Below, piece by piece: positions 44,492 through 55,900 of a DNA stretch of 64,000 nucleotides. The first letter of the stretch is position 1, and every line of letters starts with the position of its first letter. Source of the DNA: Strigamia acuminata (lineage: Eukaryota; Arthropoda; Chilopoda; Geophilomorpha; Linotaeniidae); the NCBI GenBank assembly GCA_949358305.1, contig OX442315.1, forward strand, positions 6,287,875 to 6,351,874. The letters run 5' to 3'. The position numbers and the translations under genes are program-made. The notes under the pieces are model-generated. The model had not been told where the DNA came from. It was given only the letters and a program-made list of their open reading frames with translations, and did not search any database.

Positions 44492-47049
44492 ATGTTGCCT
44501 GTTTTATGTCTAATCTCTCTCTTAGGGGTCTTGATAAACACCCACCCAATTGATTTAGGTGAGTTGAAGGTGAAGTAGAATCATTTCATTCCTTATATGA
44601 CACTCTTGTCACTGCCCTTAGGTGGAGATCTTAGAGGTGGAACGGATGAACCCATGGTCAATGCAGGTTAGAACTTTTCATTTCATTTTCTTTGTTCAGA
44701 AATCAGAACCTTTTAATTTTGTTCAGGATTCTTCGGAGGGGACATGGCCGGTTTTGATCCAGATGAGGATGTAAGTATGGTTTCTACTTCTTCTAAGCGT
44801 GTTGTAAATCTTATACAAAACTCCGTTGAAATCCTTGACTAATTTGCAAGATAAATTTTGTTTTATAACATAGAACCGGAACGGAGTTGTTGGAGGCAGT
44901 TTCGTGTGGCCGGACGGCATTATTCCTTTCGAGATCGACCAATATCTCAGTTAAGCAAAGATACTTTTTACAAGCTCCCTTGACCCGCTTTTGGCTTACC
45001 AGCTTAACCGACAAATTCAAGCTAGCTTGGTAGCTAGCTAGAAATTCCTGCCAAAATCTCCTCCAAGAATTTCCTCACGATTCTGATTGGCTGTCAACGC
45101 ACATGACCAAAACACCAGCAAGCTTGGAGCTGGTAAATCAAACTCAGTTTGATCGGAGCGGTTGAGTACAAGCTCGCTTCAAAGCAAAGCTTTGAATAAA
45201 AACGCGAGGTTGTGTTTGCTCAAGCGGGCAAGGTTTTAGCCGCTTTTTCAAGTAAAAGCAAGCTTTTAAATTTTACCCGCTCCCTTGTGTTTCCACCTTA
45301 AGTCCAATAGGAGGAGTGCCATTCTTACATTGGAACATACTTTAGGTGCGTTCAATTCCGAGAGGATAGGTGACTTCGGCTTTTTGCAGCTTGCATGTAA
45401 AATTTCTACTCGCATACATATGCAAATGTTGACGGGTTGTTACAGATGCCTTATAGTCTAATTAAGGCGTCTATTCGTAGGCGACTTAATTTAGAAGGAC
45501 AACAAGAAAATACGACGTCTCCTTTTACTAATTGAACGCACCTTTTACCAAATTAAGACATCTTCCCGTTATTAGCATAGGAACGGCTCACCATGCTGAT
45601 CACCTGATCCCATTAGAATACAGAAGTTAAGCAGCTTTGGGTCTGGTCAGTACTTGAATGGGAGACCTGCTGGGAATCCCAGTTATCTTCCATACTTGTC
45701 TGATTTAGGTACTGTTCCAATGGCAAAAAAATCGGCCACCCACCTCAATGCCGTTTTACGTTTCCGTTCACCGAAGCTTCGTTTTAACTTGTTTCTGCGT
45801 TGATAGATTTCACCAGAAGCCTTATTTTGAAAGCTATGCAACATTTCCGTGACGTCACTTGCATACGTTTTGTCCCTCGCACAACTGAAAAACACTACGT
45901 TTACATCGTGCCAGAGAAAGGGTAAATCAAATCCAGTTCTGATGCTGACAAGCCATGCTGATACTATATTTTTTCTACTATATACTATATTTTTTCCAAT
46001 TCATTGCAGTTGTTGGTCTCATGTGGGTCGCCAGTTTGGACGTCAGAGACTCTCATTGGGGCCTGGATGTTTGTACTTGGGGACCATCATCCACGAGTTA
46101 AATCACGCTGTTGGGTTTTGGCACGAACAAAACCGACCGGACCGTGACGAATACATCCAAATCCTTTGGGAGAATGTCGCACCAGGTAAATTTTTTCGAC
46201 ATGAACGTATTATTTTCAAGACGCGCTGTGATTGGTTGAGAAATGCATTGAAATAAATTGACGAAAAATCCAGTTCTGTCTAATTTGCTAAAAACAGATA
46301 AGGTGAGGTCTAGGGGGGGGTCAAGGAGAGTCGAACCACGATATAACAAATTTTTTGTTATAACAAACCGCGATATAACGAATTTTTTGTTATAACAAAC
46401 CGCGATATAACGAATTTTTTGTTATAACGAACCGCGATATAACGAATTTTTTGTTATAACGAATACTTAAAAAAATCCTGGGGACCCTGTTGGTTTCGGT
46501 GTTGGAAATGGTCACTTTCTGTTTGAATAGTTTCTCTAATTCCCACATTTTGGGTGCTCTCATAGTGTCATTTTACTCATTGCTACCAGGAAAAGTGAAA
46601 CCAAATCTTTCCTTGGGTTTATGTTCTTTTGTTTCAATTAAAAAAAACAATTGTTAGTTGTAAAATGTTGTAATTAATAATTTACCTGCAGGTCGTGAGC
46701 ATAATTTCCGCAAATTTAACCCGGACGAAGTTCAGTTGTTGAATGAAACGTACGACATCGGCTCCATCATGCAGTACGGGGAAACCGCATTTTCGATCAG
46801 TCATTCGACACCTGTAAGTTGATGGGCATGACGGCTGAAGTTTAAAATAAATAAATAAATTTAATTATAAAATAAAAAAAAGAATTTTTTTTTTATTGGA
46901 AAAATTAATTGTTTTAATATTATTTTATTTTTTATTATTTTATTTAGACAATCGTGTCCATTTCCGGTGAACCAATCGTTGACGTGCACGCCAAAACGAG
47001 TTTGAGCGAAAGCGACAAACGCCGAATTAAAAACTTGTATAAATGTTGA
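44492..47049 (+). CDS. Compact secreted astacin metalloprotease
   Basis: Zinc metalloendopeptidase of the astacin family (M12A). Eight exons join in phase to 248 residues: 44492-44558, 44622-44666, 44727-44770, 44874-44949, 45807-45921, 46010-46185, 46692-46813, 46948-47049. The start gives a signal peptide, [16 protein letters not shown] short pro-region ([22 protein letters not shown]) precedes the catalytic start at [14 protein letters not shown]. Diagnostic motifs: [19 protein letters not shown], the zinc site [19 protein letters not shown] and the Met-turn SIMQYG. It ends [10 protein letters not shown], the usual end of the catalytic domain, with no EGF, CUB or ShK domain after it. The donor of exon 4 (GTTAAG) is weaker than the others. 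AATAAA lies 20 bp after the stop (47069). Substrate unknown. Confidence 0.92.
45344..45543. mobile_element. 200-bp MITE in astacin intron 4
   Basis: Inverted ends AGGTGCGTTCAATTCCGAGA and the inverse of AGGTGCGTTCAATTAGTAAA. No ORF. A relative with AGGTGCATTCCA/AGGGTGCGTTCCA ends lies at 60692-61028. Confidence 0.7.
45581..45685 (+). pseudogene. 5S rRNA-like sequence in astacin intron
   Basis: About 100 bp follow the 5S rRNA pattern: CTGATC...GAAGTTAAGCAGC, then GGTCAGTACTTGAATGGGAG and ACCTGCTGGGAATCCCAG. The internal C box is nearly intact, but the 5' end departs from a normal 5S gene and the closing 3' strand is not complementary to it. It may be a 5S pseudogene or the head of a 5S-derived SINE. 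It is in the same orientation as the astacin gene. Confidence 0.7.
46333..46465. repeat. Palindromic ~33-bp repeat from pogo-like ends
   Basis: About four copies of CGATATAACGAATTTTTTGTTATAACGAAC-type sequence, where the GATATAACGAA and TTCGTTATA halves are inverted. It looks like a transposon end amplified in tandem, in the astacin intron 46186-46691. Confidence 0.75.
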
Positions 47050-47662
47050 ACAGTAATCGCAATCAATCAATAAACAACGTATATATTCATCTTGCAAAAA
47101 TCTTTGTGAAAATTTGTCCATTTACCTTTCACGTCCGACGAATGAAACACGGCGACCGACGGCAACATATTCAAACTGTGTCCTTAACCGCCACCAAGAT
47201 TCATTTTTTTTTTCATTTAAAAATAAATAAACAAATTTTAAACATTTTAAAAACACATATAATATTCCTTCATTGATTTTTAATCGAAAAGGAAAATGTC
47301 TAAACATCAATAATCATCATCATGCAATTTTACCTCCAAAATCTGGTAGACCTTGTAGTGGCGCCATCTAGTGCCCTATCTTCAAAACATTAACCATACA
47401 AACTAGCAAATTCAACAATTTTCCAGTGAAATAAAAGAAGTTATTTTTGTACCCATTTAATTTTCGTAGTCGATTATGTTTTGACCAAAGAGTGATCAAA
47501 AATTCAATTTCTTCAAACAAAAATTCAAATTTAGGCCCAAAAAATGAACACCAAGACCAAAATCATCCTATTTTTGGCCAAAACAGTCAATTTTTGGCCC
47601 CAAAAAGACAGAAAACATTCATATGTAAAACTCTTTAATCAAACTAGACATAAATTGTTTAT
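47050..47662. other. Gap between convergent genes
   Basis: AT-rich spacer between the astacin stop and the TRMT10C stop, holding both 3' UTR ends. No other feature seen. Confidence 0.6.
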
Positions 47663-48867
47663 TCATTGCCATCTTCTGGGACTTTCTTTCAATTTCCTAC
47701 CGGGAATATGCTGAAACGCCTGAACCCAACTACGCGAATTTTTAAACGTTAAAAGAATTTTAACGATTTGATCCAAAGTCAAAGATTTATTTCCGGTTCC
47801 CCAACTGCAAAAAGAAAAAGAAAAATACAATTTACAACCAAAAATATAATTTTTAACATTTTCAGCAAAAAAAATGCATTTTTTCACCACCAGATGGCGC
47901 CACAATCCAAGATGGCAGCGCCCTCCAAACTCCCTCTTCAAACTCACTTTAAATATTTTTCCAACGGCAATCTGGCCATCCTCAATCCTTCCCGCTTCGC
48001 CTTCGACAAAGCCAACGGAATATTTTTATTCCTATCGACCAATCCGCCAACTATATACACATCGTCGCAATCAAAACTATTCAAATCGCTCATGCAATCT
48101 GGTGTCAAATAAACCAACTTGTCCCTCGGAAACAAATCCAAATAGCTCTTGCGCGATGTCGTCACCAGACACTTGCTCGTTCTCAAATTGCCAATCCCAG
48201 CGCTGAGTTTGCGATCCAACTCGCCATCTGGCGCCAAATTGCAAAAGTAGAGGTCGAACGGCTCCCTGTTGACTTTATTGAAGCCGTACAGCTCCTGCAC
48301 TTGTTTGATGCAGCTCTTGAGCTCGAACTGGTTCATGTTTTCGTGATACCCGAAATCCAAAACGAGTTTCGCGCCGAAAAGGATCGAACTGAGTACGTTG
48401 CAATTGTAGAACCGGTCCATGGCAGTGTCTCGGATCTTGTAGAACATGCTGTTGTTGCGTAAACCGTATTTGATGTGATCGGTGCTTTCTAGCGCTTCGA
48501 CTCGCTGCGCGTAGCGAATCAGGTTTTCCCTTTTCCGCTTATCCCTCTTCTCCTCGTAGATCTCGGTTTTCTTGAGGAAGCGGTAAAAGCCCATTCGCTC
48601 GCGTTTGGTCGGCATTTGGAGTAGATCGCGCCAGTATTGGTCTGAAATTTTGTCCGGTACGAAATATTCGCCTTCTTCGCGGAGCATTTGCAGCTCGATC
48701 TCTATTTTCCGTTTTCGTCGGTCCGGGTTTTCGGGTTGCCATGTTGGATCCTCGTTTTTGTTGGTTGTGCAGTAGAATTTGAGTGTTTGGGTGTGTGCGG
48801 ACGGTTTGTGGAGGCCACACAGGCCGCTGCTGATTCGTTTAAGCGCAGAACACATTGTGTAACTCAC
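47663..48867 (-). CDS. TRMT10C: TRMT10C / mitochondrial RNase P subunit 1 (MRPP1)
   Basis: SPOUT-class methyltransferase that modifies position 9 of mitochondrial tRNAs and forms part of protein-only mitochondrial RNase P. Two exons, 48867-47948 and 47804-47663, join in phase to 353 residues. A basic, acid-poor N-terminus (MCSALKRISSGLCGLHK) fits a mitochondrial targeting peptide. A coiled, basic region (RRKRKIEIELQMLREEGEYF) comes next. The TRM10 fold shows LVYLTPDCMSDL, DVYIVGGLVDRNKNIPLALS, KAKREGLRMARLPLEKYL and NKSLTLDQIVKILLTFKN, all family landmarks. The human protein is a little longer. AATAAA overlaps the TGA stop, implying a very short 3' UTR. It converges on the astacin gene. Confidence 0.93.
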
Positions 48868-49816
48868 TGATACATACTGTAGTTTCGGTAATGGCGACCT
48901 CCAGCATGTATGGGGTAGGATAAAGTTGAAGTACGGGATTGGATGTAATATTCAAAGTTGACGTCAGTTGGCGCTACTGATATGGCGCTAGAGCGCGAGT
49001 ACGAGTTTATTTATCAAGATATTTATTCGAAAGAGAAGGGGATTCAGGGGGATTTAGATTCTAAAAAGTGCTTGAAATCGTATGAAACATTTTTCTGCCC
49101 AGCAAAACTTTTAAATCTTGAGAGGAATCATTAGAATTTCTTAAATCTTGCTTTAAATTTTGAGATAAATCCCTAAATTCTTATCAAATTCTAACAAATT
49201 TTGATCAAATCATTTAAATCTTCAAATTCCATCAAATCTTGAGACAAATCTTTAGAATCCTACGAAATTTTGTATCAAATTTTTAGAATCTTATGAAATT
49301 TTGTATCAAATCTTTAGAATCTTATGAAATCTTGAGACAAATTTTTAGAATCTCATGAAATCTTGATCCGAATCATTAAATCTTATTAAATCCCATCAAA
49401 TCTTGAGGCAAATCTTTAAAATCTTACCAAATTTTAAGATGAATCGGTAAAATCTGTAAAATCTTTTTTAATCTTCTCAATTCTTCTTAAATCTTCACAC
49501 AACTCTTCTCAATTCTTCTTAAATCTTGACACAACTCTTCTTAAATATTTTTAAATCTTAAGACAAATCTTTAAAAACTTACCAAATCCTATCAAATCTT
49601 AAGACAAATCTTTAAAAACTTACCAAATCCTATCAAATCTTGAGACAAATATTTAAAATCTTACCAAATCTCGAAACAAATCCATAAAATCTTCTCAAAT
49701 CTTCAAAACAAACCTCCAAAATCTTCCTAAATCTTCCCACAAATCTTCAAAATCTTCCAAAATCAGTCTCCAAAATAACCCCAAACAAAATAAAAAAAGA
49801 TGTCTTCACATTTAAA
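48868..49816. repeat. Degenerate AAATCTTGAGACAAATCTTT repeats
   Basis: From about 49080 to 49790 there are many diverged copies of a ~35-bp unit built on AAATCTTGAGACAAATC. 48868-49080 is the upstream flank of TRMT10C, with no other gene seen. Confidence 0.7.
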
Positions 49817-50689
49817 TTTTATTTATTTCTAAAAACAACACACAATACATAAAGAGCGGACCTCGAAATAATCAGTTGCAATTGGATTTTTAAATCTCTG
49901 ATTTCCATATACTCTATTTATACTATATTCGAAAATTCACTACAGAATGATGAGCGAGCGAGCGAAAACTAAAACCCAAAACAAAAACCCAAAAAACGAA
50001 AAAAAAAATAATAAAAAAATACACAGAAAAATGTACAAATTCCATCAAACAAAAATCCTCCATTTTGACCTCCAAAAAAATCAAAAAAATCAATTTTCAC
50101 TGCCTAGATTTATAATTACACATTTCTAATCGCATAAATCTTTACATTTCATCCCCGGAATGTCAAAAAACCCCAAAACAAAAACTCGTATATACACAAA
50201 ACAAACAAACCAACAATCCGTCAAACGAAAACATCGAAGCGATGAAAACAAAAGCACAAAAATCAAATAATTTAATCACTTTAAGTACATTGTTGAATGC
50301 CCTGCTGATACAGCATACCCCATAAAAGTACCCCAAAACAAAAAATACAAACGAATTAATCACAAATCCCCTTTTTATTCGTAATTTCCACCAAACAAAC
50401 CAAATTACAATTCCTCCATCTTTAAAGATGGCCGCGCTATACGGTACACACAAAGGGGAGTTCGTTGTTCAGAAATTTAGAATTAACGTAATGAAGAATA
50501 ATAATAAATGAAGAATAATAATAATCAATAACAAAAATTTTTTTTTTTCTTAATAATAATTATTTTATTTATAATTTTTTAATATTTTTTTTTAAATTTT
50601 TTTAACATTTTATTTTGTGACGGCTGAGCTGCCATTTTGCACGTGGTTTTGGTATGGATTCACGGATGATTGATTCATTGATTGACGGA

Positions 50690-52659
50690 TCACGGCGTCG
50701 ATTGCGGATCACACTGCAGGAGACGTACAATGGAGGGGTCACTTTTGGCGCCCTCTATGAATTCCTCCAGCGAGAGTTTTCCGTCCATGTTTTTGTCCAT
50801 TTGACGGAAGATCTTGTCTGTTCGCTTCTCCGGGGTCGATTCGTCTTCGGGCATCTTCATCACCGAACCCACCATTTTGTAAATTGCCTGCAATAATGGA
50901 TGATGGTGTTTTAGTGGCGCTTTTAATGCAGGATATCCTTATTGGAGACAAGTTGAGTTGCGGTGCAAATCAATGTGGGCGGGTTGTTATGCAAAGTGGG
51001 TTCAATTGGATGGTTAGGCCTATGCGTGCAAATGGGAAGATTCGACGCAAAGTTGCATGTTTGAGTGTTGGATTGACATTTAGGTGTCAAAAGTGCATTT
51101 TTTTTGTTTAAATGAGAAAAAAAATGCATTTTTATGAGCAGAAATTCATGTTTAAGTGCAAAAAGATGCATTTTTGTGTGCAAAATTCCACGTTAAACTG
51201 CAAAAAATGCATTTTTTGTGCAAAATTCAAGGTTGTCGCACAATAATGCATTTTTGTGTGCAAAATTCATGTTTAAGTGCAAAAAATGCATTTTTGTGGT
51301 TCCATTTTAAAGTTTATGTGGAAAAAATGCTTTTTTGTGTGCAAAATTTAAGGTTGTGTGCAAAAAGATGCATTTTTGTGTGCAAAATTCCACGTTAAAC
51401 TGCAAAAAATGCATTTTTTGTGCAAAATTCAAGGTTGTGCGCACAATAATGCATTTTTTATGCAAAATTCAAGGTTGTGCGCACAATAATGCATTTTTGT
51501 GTGCAAAATTCAAGGTTGTGTGCACAATAATGCATTTTTGTGTGGAAAATTCAAGGTTGTGTGCACAATAATGCATTCTTGTGTACAAAATTCCACGTTA
51601 AGCTGCAAAAAATGCATTTTGTGGATAAAATTTAAAGTTTTTGTGGATAAAATTTAAAGTTTATGTGGAAAAAATTTAAAGTTTTTGTGGAAAAAATGCA
51701 TTTTTGTGTGCAAAATTCCACGTTAAACTGCAACAAATGCATTTTGTGTGCAAAATTTCCAGGTTAAACTCCAAAAAATGCATTTTTTTGTGCAAAATTC
51801 CAGGTTAAACTGCAAAAAATGCAATTTTTTGTGCAAAATTGAAGGTTGTGTGCAAAAAAATGCATTTTTTGTGCAAAATTCAAGATTGTGTGGAAAAAAA
51901 ATGCATTTATGTATGCAAAATTCCAAGTTGAATTGCAAAATTCCAAGTTAAACTGCAAAATTTTTTTTAAAAAGCAAAAATGCATTTTTTTGCAAAATTG
52001 TTTAAATACAAAAAATATGCAAAAAATGCATTTTTGTGCAAAAAATACCTAAATTTGCATACAAAATTCATTTTTTCCCTCCACCAAACATCTAAAAAAC
52101 CCATTTTTAAATCCAAATATCCATTTTCCAAGCATTCCACACACAAAAATGCATTTAAACCAGCAAAAAAATGCATTTCACTCTCAAAACTGCACAAATC
52201 CCCCCCAAAAATCAGCCCCAAACGTGCAAAACTGCATTTCCAGTGCAAAACTATCAATCACAAATGCAAAACGCCACTCACAGTGACGATTTCAAGCATC
52301 TCTTGTCGTGAAATGTATCCATTCCCGTCCAAGTCGTACATGCTGAACGCCCATTTGAGCTTCTGCTCCAGCTTCCCTCGCGACGTGACGCTCAACGCAC
52401 ACAAGAATTCGCGGAAGTCGATCGTACCGTCGCCGTTCGCGTCAAAAGTACGAAAAACATGTTCGGCGAACTTGGACGCATCTCCGTACGGGAAAAAGTT
52501 GCCGTAGATTTTCTTGAATTCGTCCACCGACAAATGTCCGCTCGGGCAGTCCTTCAGGAACCCCTTGTACCACTCTTGGATCTCCGCGTCCGAAAACTCC
52601 GTGTTCTGGCGCAAGTCTTCCAGCACTTCCGGTTTCAATTTGCTATTCTGTTTGCCCAT
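50690..52659 (-). CDS. Hippocalcin/neurocalcin-like calcium sensor
   Basis: Neuronal calcium sensor with four EF-hands and an N-myristoylation start. Two coding exons, 52659-52282 and 50887-50690, give 191 aa, the normal size. It opens [20 protein letters not shown], so Gly2 is available for myristoylation. EF1 is degenerate (CPSG, as in the family). EF2 ([13 protein letters not shown]), EF3 ([13 protein letters not shown]) and EF4 ([13 protein letters not shown]) look calcium-competent. The C-terminus [14 protein letters not shown] matches hippocalcin, HPCAL1 and neurocalcin-delta, and I cannot say which is the orthologue. The intron falls just before AIYKMVGS, as in its neighbour gene. TTTATT at 49817-49828 gives AATAAA on the minus strand, suggesting a 3' UTR of about 870 nt. 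An acceptor-like TTCTAG lies 6 bp before the ATG. Confidence 0.95.
51100..52060. repeat. ~40-bp degenerate repeat in calcium-sensor intron
   Basis: Diverged tandem copies of TGCATTTTTGTGTGCAAAAT followed by TCAAGGTTGTGTGCAC or TCCACGTTAAACTGC fill the intron 50888-52281. ORFs here are repeat artefacts. Confidence 0.85.
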
Positions 52660-52950
52660 CGCGGTCTAGAATTAGCCGACTAAACTAAAACAAACTAAAA
52701 TCACAAAAAGAAAAAAAAAACAATTTATTTGCATTAGAGACGAGAAATAAAGGAAAATAATTAAGAAAAACACATTCAACAATGACCCGACCAACAGGGA
52801 CTAGAACTGACAACAAATTAGAACAAATTAGAACATTGTTTGCATTTTTTTTCCATTTTTATTTTAATTTTTTGGAATTTTTTTGGAATTTATTTTTTTG
52901 CGGTTTTTGGAATCGAGTCTGGCCGCAATTGTTGCGTGGAGCGCCGGCGG

Positions 52951-55900
52951 TTAGCGGCTGAAGCCGCCGAGGATCTTGGACAGTTCTTCGTCGTGTAAGC
53001 AGCCGTTGAGGAATTCCTCGAGCGTTAGGCTTCCGTCTTGGTTCGAATCCATTTTGTTGAATATGTGTTTGGCTCGTTCCTCTGATGAGTCCTGAGGTTT
53101 ATTCGAAGCGGAGGGCCCCAGCATGTTATAAATAGCCTAAAAAACCAAAAACAAAGAAATATTAAACACTGGATGAATAAAATAGGGGCCCCTTGAACAA
53201 TAAGATTTTCTGGGTCTCCAAAACCAAACCCAAAAAAATTGTGGGGCCCCAACCCACCAAAAAAAAATTATGGGGCCCCAACCCACCAAAAAAAAATTGT
53301 GGGCCCCCAACCCACCAAAAGAAAATTGTGGAGCCCCAACCCGCCAAAAAAAATTGTGGGGCCCCAAACCAAAAATATTGTGGGGGCCCCACACCAAAAA
53401 TATTGTGGGGGCCCCAAACTCAAACATATTGTGGGGCCCCAAACCCAAACAAATTGTGGGGGCCCCAAACCCAAACAAATTGTGGACCCCAAACCCAAAA
53501 ACCTAAAAATTGTGGACCCCAAACCCAAAAACAAAAAATTGTGGGCCCCAAACCCAAAAACAAAAAAATTGTGGGCCCCAAAACCAAAAATATCATGGGC
53601 CCCAAAACTAAGAATATTGGGAGGTCCCAAGCCCACACCCAAACAAATTGTGCGCCCCCAAACCCAAAACCAAAAAAAAAAATGGGGCCCCAAAACAAAA
53701 AATCTTCCCAAGGACAAAAAAAGTCCAAAAAATTATGGAGCCCCAAAACTAAAAAGAATCAACGGGCCCTAGAACATCATTTTGTGAAGCCTACAACCTA
53801 ATCCAAAAAAATTGTGGTGTCCAAAACACGAAAAAAGTTGGAGGCCCCAATTAAAACAATTTTCTAGAGCCTTCAACACAAAATAAACTTGTGGGGCCCA
53901 AAACAAAAAAATTGTGGGTTCTCAGACCAATAAAATTCTGGGACACCCACACCCATTCCAAAAACGACAGAAAATTTGCCAAACCCCGACGTCATTGCAA
54001 CTTTCGAGAAACAGTGATGGTTTATTGAACTAAATTGCTATGAAATGCGCGTTACAGCCAGCCGACACACGGGATTTAGACCCGTTTCGCCGAATCCTGT
54101 TTCGCCAAATCCCGTTTCGCCAAAAAGAAAATTCCCGTTTCGCCGAAAATTGAATTCCCGTTTCGCCGAAAATGAAAAAAGTGAGTAATCGATCAATTTT
54201 TCAAATTTTTCGTTTTTCCACCGCGTGACAATACGTTGCAGTACAGCAAAGACTGCACCCTTTTGTAATTTCATAAATTAGATAGAGGCATTTTAGAACT
54301 GCTGTTCAGTCTAAATTACTTCTCGGCAAAATGTACTAATTGCAATTTGGACGGCGACTCACTGAGAACTAACAGGTGAAAACAAACTGTTAGAGATCAC
54401 AGTACAAGTTGCTTGCAGTTTTCACAACAAATTGCATTAAACCCGATAAACAAGTCCTTATCACAACACTTCAGAGATTCCTCTTTGAAACACCACACCT
54501 GTGCACTATCCAACAATCGACACCATTACAACATGTCAGGGGACCCCAAATACCAAAAAAAAATTAAACCCCCAATAAAGTGTGTTTTGGGACCCCAAAT
54601 ACCAAAAAAAAAATTTATAACTCCAATAAAAAGTGTTTTGGGCCTTTGGGGCCCCTAATATTGGGGCCCATGATTGGAAAACGTGTTTGTTGTACCTGAA
54701 CAATTTTGGTCATTTCATCGACATCGATGACTCCGTTGCCGTCCACGTCGTACATTCGGAACGCCCACTTTAATTTCTCTTCCGGGGTGCCCGCCGAAGT
54801 GACGTTTATGGCGAGCAGAAACTCCTTGAAATCAATGTAACCGTTTTTGTCCGTGTCAAATGTCCGGAAGACATGGTCACAAAACTCCTCGGCGTTGCCA
54901 GATGGGAAAAACATTTTGTACATGTCCATAAATTTTGCAGGTGTCAACTTCCCGTTAGGACAGTCTTGCTACAATAAAAATAAAAATTAATTAATTAATT
55001 AAAAGATAAATAAACACTAATGTAATGTCATACTCATGCATTATTCGCATATAAATGCACTATTCATCTAAAAAATGCATTGTTCATATAAAAAATGAAT
55101 AATTCCACTTAATATTTCAACTTAAAAATGAATATTTCAACTTAAAAATGAATTTTTCCACTTAAAAATGAATATTTCCACTTAAAAATGAATATTTCCA
55201 CTTAAAAATGAATATTTCCACTTAAAAATGAATATTTCCATTTAAAAATGAATATATCCCCTTAAAAATGAATATTTCCACCTAAAATGCATTTTTCCAC
55301 ATAAAAAATAGACATTTTCAATTAAAAATGCATTGTTCACCGAAAATATAAACATTTCCACCTAAAAAGTGCATTGTTAGCCTAAACAGTGTATTAATCA
55401 TCTAAAAAGTGTATTGTAAAACCTAAAATGCATTTAACTGCATCTTAAAATGCACTTAAAAAATTAATAGTTGGCCGAAAAAGTGCATTGTTAACCGAAT
55501 CACTAGTCATAAAAAAAATGCATTGTTCACCCAAAAATCCAAATTTTCACTGAAACAATGCATCCTTTGTTAAAAATTGCATCGTTCCAACAAAAAAATC
55601 GCTTTTTCTGCAAAACGGTCCATGAAAATAACACTATTTAAAAATTTTAAAACCATGACAATCGCAATCCAAACCGCATTTAATTGCCAAAATTAACACC
55701 CCACGACGCATGATCAAACCGATTTAACAATCCCCCATTAAAACGCTCCCACGACTTAACAAAAACTCCCATTTGCCCATCCAGTTGGCCCAACTCCACC
55801 ACCACAACACATAACTCTCACAAATACAAACTCCTCACATTAAAGAAGAATAATCACCCACAACTTCCTCTAACACCATTCAACACACAAACTCACTATT

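Noticed and set aside
53193-53801. ORFs of up to 202 codons on both strands
   Set aside because: Low-complexity translation of an intronic tandem repeat inside the NCS-2-like gene.
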